Assembly (NCBI GenBank): GCA_026418655.1
Contig: JAOAAW010000008.1
Coordinates: 1-35,413, forward strand
Direction: 5' to 3'
Length of the DNA: 35,413 bases
Source of the DNA: a bacterium
GTDB lineage: Bacteria; Ratteibacteria; UBA8468; B48-G9; DTJG01
Both the position numbers and the translations under genes were made by a program. Positions 28,008 to 35,413 of this stretch are shown piece by piece. A model generated the notes under the pieces. The model was not told the origin of the DNA. It made no database searches and was given only the letters and a program-made list of their open reading frames with translations. Position 1 is the stretch's first letter. Each line of letters opens with the position of its first letter.

Positions 28008-28937
28008 TCAAGATACCCCTGCCATTTGTTTTAAAATCATAATCCTTTTGTGAATCGGAGGATGAGTACTGAAAAGATTTGCAAAAAAGGACTCATGATT
28101 GTTAATCTTGCTATTTCTCGGGTCTGAAATAAAAAGATGGGCAGTACCTTCAGTTGCTCTGTCCACAACCTTATCGTAATGTTGCTGTATTTTTTCAAGT
28201 GCTGAAGCTAGGGCTAATGGGTTTCTTGTAAATTCTGCAGAGGAAGCATCTGCCATATACTCCCTTGCCCTTGAAACAGCCATTGCCATCAATCTTGCAA
28301 CTATCGGTGCAATTACCATTAAAATCAAAATTATCAACAGGAAAAGACCTGAAGAACCTTTGCCTGATCTTTTCCTTCCGGAAGAATAAAATATATTTCT
28401 TCTTGCCCAATCCGAAAGCAAAACAATCGCTCCTGTAATCGCGGCGACCATTGTCATGGTCAGAATATCTCTATTCCTTATATGACCCATCTCATGAGCA
28501 ATAACACCCTGGAGTTCCTCACGGTTCATTGTATCAAGAAGACCTGTGGTAACACAAATTGAAGAATGTTGCTGGTCTCTGCCTGTTGCAAATGCATTTG
28601 GTGATGGTTCCTCCATTACGAATGCCTGTGGCCTTGGTATGCCAGCTGCAATAGACATTTCGTTGACTATATTAACATATTGTTGTTCTTTAAAAACAGC
28701 TGTATCAGGCATCCTTGCATCTACACTTGCCAGAACCATTTTATCACCATAGTAATAAGAAATTAAACTATTTATCACGGCTACCAGAACCGCTACAATT
28801 GTCATCACAGGAAACTTATTTTTGAAATACGAGGTATCGATCAAATAACCAATAATTCCAAGCAAAATCACTGAAATTAAAATTATATTGAATGTTTTCC
28901 ACCTGTTTATTCTTTGTTGCTGAAAAAAATCAATCAT
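28008..28937 (-). CDS. htpX: M48 family zinc metalloprotease, HtpX-like
   Basis: VIAHEMGHIRNRD zinc motif, TM segments, STHPPIHKRI. Confidence 0.92.
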   Translation of the reverse strand: MIDFFQQQRINRWKTFNIILISVILLGIIGYLIDTSYFKNKFPVMTIVAVLVAVINSLISYYYGDKMVLASVDARMPDTAVFKEQQYVNIVNEMSIAAGIPRPQAFVMEEPSPNAFATGRDQQHSSICVTTGLLDTMNREELQGVIAHEMGHIRNRDILTMTMVAAITGAIVLLSDWARRNIFYSSGRKRSGKGSSGLFLLIILILMVIAPIVARLMAMAVSRAREYMADASSAEFTRNPLALASALEKIQQHYDKVVDRATEGTAHLFISDPRNSKINNHESFFANLFSTHPPIHKRIMILKQMAGVS

Positions 28938-29491
28938 AGCTCAAGGTTAACCTGTGGAACCGCTTTTTCTGTTTCAGGAATTTCAAAAAAATCCCTTTTT
29001 TCAAAAGAAAACATAGAAGCAATTATATTGCCTGGAAATGTCTGAATTTTTGTATTATATATCATTACAGAATCATTATAGTGCTGTCTTGCAAATGCTA
29101 TCTGATTTTCTGTTGTCGTCAATTGCTCCTGAAGATTCAAAACATTCTGATTTGCTTTAAGGTCCGGGTAATTCTCAAAAAGAGCGAACAATCTTGTTAG
29201 AAGCCCCGAAAGTTCTCCTTCTGCTTTCGCCTTATCACCAATTCCTGCTGCAGAAACAGCCCTGTTTCTTGCTTCAACAATCTTTGAAAGCGTTTCTTGC
29301 TCGTATTTCATATAACCCTTAACAGCGTTTACAAGATTCGGAATGAGGTCATGTCTTCTCTTTAACTGTGTATCAATTTGAGCCCAGGCATTATCAACCT
29401 GAATTCTTGAACGAACGATTGAATTATAAAATCCTATTATTAATAAACCAATTAAAACAAATATCGCAAAGAAAATTATTAAACCTGTCAT
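28934..29491 (-). CDS. lemA: LemA family protein
   Basis: YNSIVRSRIQVDNAWAQIDTQLKRRHDLIPNLVNAVKGYMKYEQETL. Confidence 0.95.
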   Translation of the reverse strand: MTGLIIFFAIFVLIGLLIIGFYNSIVRSRIQVDNAWAQIDTQLKRRHDLIPNLVNAVKGYMKYEQETLSKIVEARNRAVSAAGIGDKAKAEGELSGLLTRLFALFENYPDLKANQNVLNLQEQLTTTENQIAFARQHYNDSVMIYNTKIQTFPGNIIASMFSFEKRDFFEIPETEKAVPQVNLEL

Positions 29492-29512
29492 TCATTGCTC
29501 CTTTTTGTTATT

Positions 29513-30025
29513 TTAGGTCCAGACATCATAGCATACAAGTTCTGACAATTCTTTCCTTTTCTTCATCTTAGGATTATCAGCAGGATATCCCACAGGCGTA
29601 AAAGCAATCGGCTCAACATCTTCTGGTAATTTCAGTATTTTTCTTGCCGCATCAGGATCAAATGCACATATCCAGCATGTTCCAAGTCCAAGTTCCGTCG
29701 CAGCAAGAATCAGATGGTCCATTGCGATGGCACAATCAATGTCAACATGGTTTTTACCATCTTTTCGCGTCCATGCAACTGATTTAATACCGCAAATAGC
29801 AATTATAACAGGTGCCTGAACAAACCAGTCAGCAGAATATATCTCCTTTAACTCATCTCTTCTCCCTTCTGTACTAATCACGATAATCTTATAAGGCTGT
29901 CTGTTTGCTGCAGAAGGTGCAACGCGAGTCGCTTCAAGGATTTTTTCAATCTTCCACTTTTCTACCGGTTCACTTTTGTAGGCCCGAACACTATACCTTT
30001 TTACGATCACTTCCTGAAATTCCAT
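29513..30025 (-). CDS. Nitroreductase family protein
   Basis: KRYSVRAYKSEPVEKWKIEKILEATRVAPSAANRQPYKIIVI. Confidence 0.92.
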   Translation of the reverse strand: MEFQEVIVKRYSVRAYKSEPVEKWKIEKILEATRVAPSAANRQPYKIIVISTEGRRDELKEIYSADWFVQAPVIIAICGIKSVAWTRKDGKNHVDIDCAIAMDHLILAATELGLGTCWICAFDPDAARKILKLPEDVEPIAFTPVGYPADNPKMKKRKELSELVCYDVWT

Positions 30026-30035
30026 GCTCCCTCCT

Positions 30036-30830
30036 TTAATCTCTTTCTCTTGCTATCCCTCTTTCAGAACATTCAATAAACCTTATAAGGTCCATAATTT
30101 CAGGTATTTCAGATAATTCTGAAGATCTTAACTCATCAATTGCCTGTTGAAGAGTTAAATTTCTGCGAAATATTATTCTGTATGTTTCTTCAAGAGCGGT
30201 GATTACATCTCTTGAGAAATTTCGCCTCTTTAAGCCAATTACATTTATCCCATGTGGTCTGGCAGGATGTCCATCTGCGATAATAAATGGAATGATATCT
30301 TTTGTTATTTTTGAACAACCGCCTGTAATTGAATGTTTGCCTACTCTTGAAAACTGATGGATTCCGACAAGCCCTCCAATGATAGCATAGTCATCTATGA
30401 AAACATGTCCTGCTATTGTAGCAGCATTTGCAATAATGCAATTGTTGCCTATAACACAATTATGAGCAACATGAACATAAGCCATAAGAAGATTGTTATT
30501 TCCAATAACCGTGGACTGGTTCTCTCCAGTAGCACTATTGATTGTCACAAATTCTCTTATGGTATTATTATTTCCGATTTTAACGAAGGAAACTTCTCCC
30601 TTATACTTTAAATCCTGGGGCGGATTTCCGATAGCAGCACCTGTAAATATTCTACAATTATCTCCAATTTCAACATTCCCTGTTATATGTACCATCGGCC
30701 CTATGGTACAATTATTTCCAATTCTTGCCCTGCCCTCAATAACAGCAAATGGACCCACACTGGTAGTGGTACCAATGTCTGCATTCCTGTCTACTTGTGC
30801 TGAAGAATGTATGAAAGGCATGTTAATCAA
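30036..30830 (-). CDS. lpxA: UDP-N-acetylglucosamine acyltransferase LpxA
   Basis: Hexapeptide repeats, [40 protein letters not shown]. Confidence 0.93.
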   Translation of the reverse strand: MINMPFIHSSAQVDRNADIGTTTSVGPFAVIEGRARIGNNCTIGPMVHITGNVEIGDNCRIFTGAAIGNPPQDLKYKGEVSFVKIGNNNTIREFVTINSATGENQSTVIGNNNLLMAYVHVAHNCVIGNNCIIANAATIAGHVFIDDYAIIGGLVGIHQFSRVGKHSITGGCSKITKDIIPFIIADGHPARPHGINVIGLKRRNFSRDVITALEETYRIIFRRNLTLQQAIDELRSSELSEIPEIMDLIRFIECSERGIARERD

Positions 30831-32143
30831 CCATCCACAAGTGCAAACATCAGGGTCGCCTCGCAGGCAATTTTATCATCCACATATGCCTTTCCCTGAA
30901 CCTGTCCAACCCTGCTTTTTAACCGGCTTACTTCTACTTTCAAAATCAATTGATCACCTGGTCTAACTGCACGACGAAACTTTGCCTGCTCTATACTCAT
31001 AAAAAAGGCGAGTTTTCCCTGGTTTTCTTTTTTACTCAGCATCAAAACACCTGCAACCTGTGCGATGGCTTCAACAATCAAAACGCCCGGCATAACGGGC
31101 CTGCCCGGGAAATGTCCTTGAAAGAACCACTCATTTGCTGATACATTCTTGATCCCTATTACTCGCTTATCTTCCTCAAGCTCAATAATCCTGTCGACAA
31201 GAAGGAAAGGAAATCTGTGAGGAATTATTTTTTCAATATCCTCTATTTCAAGAACAGGTTTTCTTTTCTCGATTAACCCATCCGAATATACTGCACTTAC
31301 CTTATCTTTGTGCAATAAATTTTTCAAGGTTCTTACCAGTTTTGTATTAATGGCGTGTCCACTTCTTATTCCTATGATGTGTGCCTTAAGAAACATTCCA
31401 AGGAGAGCAAGGTCTCCGATGAGATCGCAGATTTTATGTCTTACAGGTTCATTAGGAAATCTGAAACTATTTCTGATAACCCCGTTTTCTCCAATCACTA
31501 CTGTGTTATTATAATCAGAACCCTTACCCAGACCAATCATTTTCAATTTTTCGATCTCCTCTTCGAGGCAGAATGTCCTTGCAGGTGCAATTTCGTTTGC
31601 ATAAGTTTCTGGTGTAATATCAAAAGAGGCATACTGTGATTTAATCAATGAATTAGGATAGTCAAGTGTGTATGATATCTTAAGCGTGTCAGAAGGAAGA
31701 GCAACTATATGTGAAGAGTTTTCCGAAATATAAATTGGCTCTTTTACCCTATAAAAATTCTTTATTTCTTTCTGTTCAACAAGGCCTGCTTCCAGAAATT
31801 TATTAACAAAAATCTGTGCGCTGCCATCCAGACCAGGACATTCACCACCTTTCATTTCAACAATCAGATTATCAATGCCCAATCCGTATATAGCTGACAT
31901 TAAATGTTCAATGGTATGAATATGAACATTTCCATTTGATATGGAAGAACGCCTCGGGTATTTCTCTACATCAAGTAAAAAATTAATATCTGCCTTTATA
32001 ACAGGGTTTTGTGGCATATCCTTACGTATAAAAATAATACCGGTATTGGGAGGGGCTGGATTTACAGTGAGGGATACTTTTTCTCCGGTGTGAAGACCTA
32101 TTCCTTCTATTGAAAACGGATGCTCAATTGTCTTCTGATTCAT
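30827..32143 (-). CDS. lpxC-fabZ: Bifunctional UDP-3-O-acyl-N-acetylglucosamine deacetylase / 3-hydroxyacyl-ACP dehydratase (LpxC-FabZ fusion)
   Basis: LpxC motifs [32 protein letters not shown]; FabZ motifs [33 protein letters not shown]. Confidence 0.95.
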   Translation of the reverse strand: MNQKTIEHPFSIEGIGLHTGEKVSLTVNPAPPNTGIIFIRKDMPQNPVIKADINFLLDVEKYPRRSSISNGNVHIHTIEHLMSAIYGLGIDNLIVEMKGGECPGLDGSAQIFVNKFLEAGLVEQKEIKNFYRVKEPIYISENSSHIVALPSDTLKISYTLDYPNSLIKSQYASFDITPETYANEIAPARTFCLEEEIEKLKMIGLGKGSDYNNTVVIGENGVIRNSFRFPNEPVRHKICDLIGDLALLGMFLKAHIIGIRSGHAINTKLVRTLKNLLHKDKVSAVYSDGLIEKRKPVLEIEDIEKIIPHRFPFLLVDRIIELEEDKRVIGIKNVSANEWFFQGHFPGRPVMPGVLIVEAIAQVAGVLMLSKKENQGKLAFFMSIEQAKFRRAVRPGDQLILKVEVSRLKSRVGQVQGKAYVDDKIACEATLMFALVDG

Positions 32144-33194
32144 TTTTAAATCTTTGCATTTTCTTTTCTAATTGGGCTATCCGCTTCTCAAGATCCTTTA
32201 TCTTCTCAAAAATTTCCGGTGACCTTCTGAGATAAGCGGCACACTTCATGTCTTCCCATTTTTCTCTTGCAGGAAAACCTGAAACATTGGCATTTGGAGG
32301 CACATTTTTTGTAACACCCGCTTTCCCACCGATAATTGCATTGTCCCCTACTTCAATATGTCCGATAAGACCTGCCTGTCCTGCAATGATTACATTTTTT
32401 CCAATCCTGGTACTTCCTGAAATACCAACCTGAGCAACTATGATTGTATTGTCACCGATGATAACATTGTGAGCAATCTGAACAAGATTGTCTATTTTTA
32501 CACCATTGCCGATATATGTCTTTTCAAATCTTGCACGGTCAATTGTAACATTTGACCCAATTTCAACATCATCTCCTATCTCCACTGTACCTATCTGTGG
32601 AATCTTGTGATGAACACCCTTCACAGTAGCAAAACCAAATCCATCACCACCAATAACAGTTCCTGAATGAATATTGACGCGATTTCCTATTGTAATCCTT
32701 TCCCTGATAATGACATGTGGATAGATAAAACAATCACTTCCAATTCTTGTATAATGCCCGATATATCCGCATGCGCCAACCACGGTCCTATCACCAATTG
32801 TTACATCATCTTCAATCACAGTATATGGTTGTATAGAAACATCTTTTCCGAGTTTCACATTCTTTCCTATTACAGCAGTTGGGTGAATGCCTGGTTTGAA
32901 TTTTATTGGTTCAGGTCCTATCAGTGCTATTATCCGTGAGAAAGCAAGAGAAGGATTTTCTACCTTGATAAGGGTAAGCCCAGAATTGACAGAATAGTGA
33001 TTATTCTGAGAAACAATCGCTGCACTCGCCTGGGTTGACTTTAAAAGAACCAGATATTTTGGATTGGCAACGAATGTAATTGAACCTTTTTTTGCCTCCT
33101 TTATTCCTGACACATCTGTAATGATTGTTTCGGGATCCCCGATAATCTCTCCGCCCACCAATCGGGCGATTTCTTTAACAGTCATTTTAAACAT
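32124..33194 (-). CDS. lpxD: UDP-3-O-acylglucosamine N-acyltransferase LpxD
   Basis: Hexapeptide repeats; [31 protein letters not shown]-terminal coiled coil. Confidence 0.94.
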   Translation of the reverse strand: MFKMTVKEIARLVGGEIIGDPETIITDVSGIKEAKKGSITFVANPKYLVLLKSTQASAAIVSQNNHYSVNSGLTLIKVENPSLAFSRIIALIGPEPIKFKPGIHPTAVIGKNVKLGKDVSIQPYTVIEDDVTIGDRTVVGACGYIGHYTRIGSDCFIYPHVIIRERITIGNRVNIHSGTVIGGDGFGFATVKGVHHKIPQIGTVEIGDDVEIGSNVTIDRARFEKTYIGNGVKIDNLVQIAHNVIIGDNTIIVAQVGISGSTRIGKNVIIAGQAGLIGHIEVGDNAIIGGKAGVTKNVPPNANVSGFPAREKWEDMKCAAYLRRSPEIFEKIKDLEKRIAQLEKKMQRFKNESEDN

Positions 33195-33199
33195 TTCCT

Positions 33200-33742
33200 T
33201 TACTTTTTCTCTTTGTTTAGAAAATTTATAACCTGCTGGGTTATATCGCTTCCTTCAGGTCCATAAAAGACAGCCTGTGAATTTAATATAAAATCATATT
33301 TCTCTTTAATTGCAAAATCCTTTATAGCATCCTGAATTTCCTTTAGGCGCGCTTCAATTAACTGATTTTTCTTTTCTTCAAGTTTTTGATTGGCAGAACC
33401 AACAAAATTATAAAATTCCTGCTGTAATTTCTGAATTTCCTCTTCACTTTTCTTTTTCTCTTCCGGCTTCAATACATCTTTTTGCTTTTCATATAATTCC
33501 TGAGCCTTCCTCAGTTCCTCCTGTTTCTTCACTATTTCTTTTTGCTGGTTTTCTCTTTCCTTATCAAACTCATCCCTGCTTTCAGCTGTCTTTTTGTATT
33601 GATCAAAAACCATTTCAATATTTACATAACCAACTTTCAATGTTTTTGGTACATCTTTTGCAACCGGCGTGGCTGAAAAGACATAACCGTTTACAATCAA
33701 AACACATAAAATCAGCACACTATACTTCAAAAAAAATTTCAT
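33200..33742 (-). CDS. skp: OmpH/Skp family periplasmic chaperone
   Basis: Signal peptide, VGYVNIEMVFDQYK, long coiled coil, YDFILNSQAVFYG. Confidence 0.88.
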   Translation of the reverse strand: MKFFLKYSVLILCVLIVNGYVFSATPVAKDVPKTLKVGYVNIEMVFDQYKKTAESRDEFDKERENQQKEIVKKQEELRKAQELYEKQKDVLKPEEKKKSEEEIQKLQQEFYNFVGSANQKLEEKKNQLIEARLKEIQDAIKDFAIKEKYDFILNSQAVFYGPEGSDITQQVINFLNKEKK

Positions 33743-33756
33743 ATCATCTCCTTTTT

Positions 33757-35413
33757 TTAAAACCCAAGTGTAAAACCTATATGCAGTCTGCCCTTATCCT
33801 GCCAGGGATCCGGATTTATTGCCCAACCATAATCTACTTGAATAGGTACTGGCATTATAGGAACTTTTATTCTCAATCCTATTCCGGCAGATTGTTTTAA
33901 ATTTCCAAAATCAAAATCCTCTAACCAGACATTACCTGCGTCAAAAAAAAGAACTCCCCATATTATCTCATTTTCTCCTGATAAAGGATACATCATTTCT
34001 AAATTTTGTGCAAATATTGATTTCCCACCAAGAAAATGTTTGCCATCTATACTTCTCGGTCCGAGCTCTCTTTCTTTATAACCCCTTACCGTACCTATGC
34101 CTCCACCAAAAAATCTCTCGTACAAAGGTACGTCCTTTCTTGATCCAAAACTATCAATATTTCCAACATAGGTTTTGCTATGGAAAACCCATTTACCAAA
34201 ACTTTTATAATAGTCATTTGTGAAGGTTGCCTTCCAGTACTCAATATCACTTGCCAGAATACCGCCAGCATATTCAAGTGTCAATTCAGCTAAATCTCCT
34301 TCTTTTGGCATGATTCTTCTGTCGAGATCTTGAAAAGCTAATGTTGTAGAAATGCTGTTTATCCTTTTCCTTCCAGCTTGATTTTGAAATTCAGGAATTT
34401 TAATCTCAGAAAGTTTTACACTATCAGACATGACTTTAAAACCCAGTGAAAAATTTTCCCATCTTTTCCCAATTCTCACATCAAATCCATTATGCTTTTC
34501 AGAGTAAACATCCCATGCTTTTTCAGTAATGAAAATATCGGGACCAAAGGAAATCGGTCTATCAAAAAGATATGGTTCTGTAAAGCTTAAAATGAAGTGC
34601 TTTGTGATCCCCCCGAACATTGCCTCAAGTTTGATGTTTTGACCCGCCCCCCTGAAATATGGGGGATTGGAAATATCAAAATTTCTCTGTTCAATACTTA
34701 TAAATCCAACACTTTTTTCAATGGAACTATAACCACCACCAAAAGTAAAAAAACCGGTCCTTTCTTTTTCCTTTACAATCACATTCAAATCTACAAATCT
34801 TTCATCATCAGTCAGTTCAGGGCGAATATCAATTTCCTCAAAATATTGAAGATCAGCAAGATTATTAAAACTTTTCCTTATCTTTGCACCTGAAAACGTA
34901 TCTCCGGGATGTATCACCATCTCCCGACGTATTACCTTGTCTTTTGTGACAGTATTACCCTTTATGTTTATTTCATTGATGGAAACCTGCTGACGAGGAT
35001 TAATCATGATTTTATAATTTATGCTTGAGTCCCTGATTTCAGGAATTGGAAGAATCTCCGGATTGATATACCCTTCGTCTGTGTATAACCTTGATAAATT
35101 CAGAAGTGTTCTATCCATCTTTGTTTGGGAATACACTTCTCCCTCACGATATTCAACCATCTTTTTGAGTTTTTCTGGTTTAAAAATTAAATTCCCTGAA
35201 AACTCTGTAACACCAAAATGATATTTGCTGCCTTCGTCAATTTTAATAATTATGGTAACCCATTCATCCTTAATTGAAATATCCCTGTCAACCTTACACT
35301 CAGGATAACCATTATCATTATAAAACTGTTTGATTTTTTCAATATCATCTTCGAGAATATCCGGTCTAAAGTTTCCCCTTATAAATGGCATTCTTCTCTG
35401 CTTAATCTTCATC
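33757..35413 (-). CDS. bamA: Outer membrane assembly factor BamA, partial (runs off window end)
   Basis: POTRA-like repeats, VRGYKERELGP, C-terminal beta-signal ending GFTLGF. Confidence 0.93.
   Translation of the reverse strand, partial: MKIKQRRMPFIRGNFRPDILEDDIEKIKQFYNDNGYPECKVDRDISIKDEWVTIIIKIDEGSKYHFGVTEFSGNLIFKPEKLKKMVEYREGEVYSQTKMDRTLLNLSRLYTDEGYINPEILPIPEIRDSSINYKIMINPRQQVSINEINIKGNTVTKDKVIRREMVIHPGDTFSGAKIRKSFNNLADLQYFEEIDIRPELTDDERFVDLNVIVKEKERTGFFTFGGGYSSIEKSVGFISIEQRNFDISNPPYFRGAGQNIKLEAMFGGITKHFILSFTEPYLFDRPISFGPDIFITEKAWDVYSEKHNGFDVRIGKRWENFSLGFKVMSDSVKLSEIKIPEFQNQAGRKRINSISTTLAFQDLDRRIMPKEGDLAELTLEYAGGILASDIEYWKATFTNDYYKSFGKWVFHSKTYVGNIDSFGSRKDVPLYERFFGGGIGTVRGYKERELGPRSIDGKHFLGGKSIFAQNLEMMYPLSGENEIIWGVLFFDAGNVWLEDFDFGNLKQSAGIGLRIKVPIMPVPIQVDYGWAINPDPWQDKGRLHIGFTLGF

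Noticed and set aside
30493-30966. 157-aa plus-strand ORF
   Set aside because: Antisense to lpxA/lpxC-fabZ; hexapeptide repeat codon pattern generates long open antisense frames
1-35413. Prophage, transposon, toxin-antitoxin, CRISPR-Cas or restriction defence system
   Set aside because: No integrase, transposase, Cas, methylase, or repeat-spacer pattern was seen; RmuC is chromosomal housekeeping-like

Overview
This is an AT-rich, almost fully coding (>95%) bacterial window from a Gram-negative (LPS-making) genome. The gene content ([13 protein letters not shown] pseudopilins, URO-D, DUF4838, DUF2961, LpxC-FabZ fusion) suggests a PVC/Omnitrophota-like lineage, but that is inference. Contents: (i) 5' end of a prepilin-type gene (minus strand) behind a near-perfect sigma70 promoter overlapped by a palindrome; (ii) a + strand secreted/carbohydrate-active cluster (nitrilase, C1A protease with Ig-like surface repeats, DUF2961/GH172-like, Fe-S flavoprotein-like, sialidase-like, large GH42-like protein, SGNH hydrolase); (iii) a HEAT-repeat/pseudopilin couplet read from a predicted leaderless promoter; (iv) a second minus-strand carbohydrate cluster (GH20-like, atypical SGNH, TIM-barrel protein, URO-D-like) divergent from an HpaI-type aldolase; (v) DUF4838, sugar isomerase/epimerase, a secreted orphan and a TM2-like protein; (vi) rmuC, HD-GYP and PilZ genes; (vii) an AEC transporter followed by an Sm-like small protein and a divergent RNase HII-like protein with apparent loss of active-site residues, the most intriguing candidate for an undescribed system; (viii) htpX/lemA, a nitroreductase, and a compact envelope operon bamA(partial)-ompH/skp-lpxD-lpxC/fabZ-lpxA. 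No tRNA, rRNA, CRISPR, transposase or phage genes were recognised. All homology calls come from motif recognition by eye; no searches were run.
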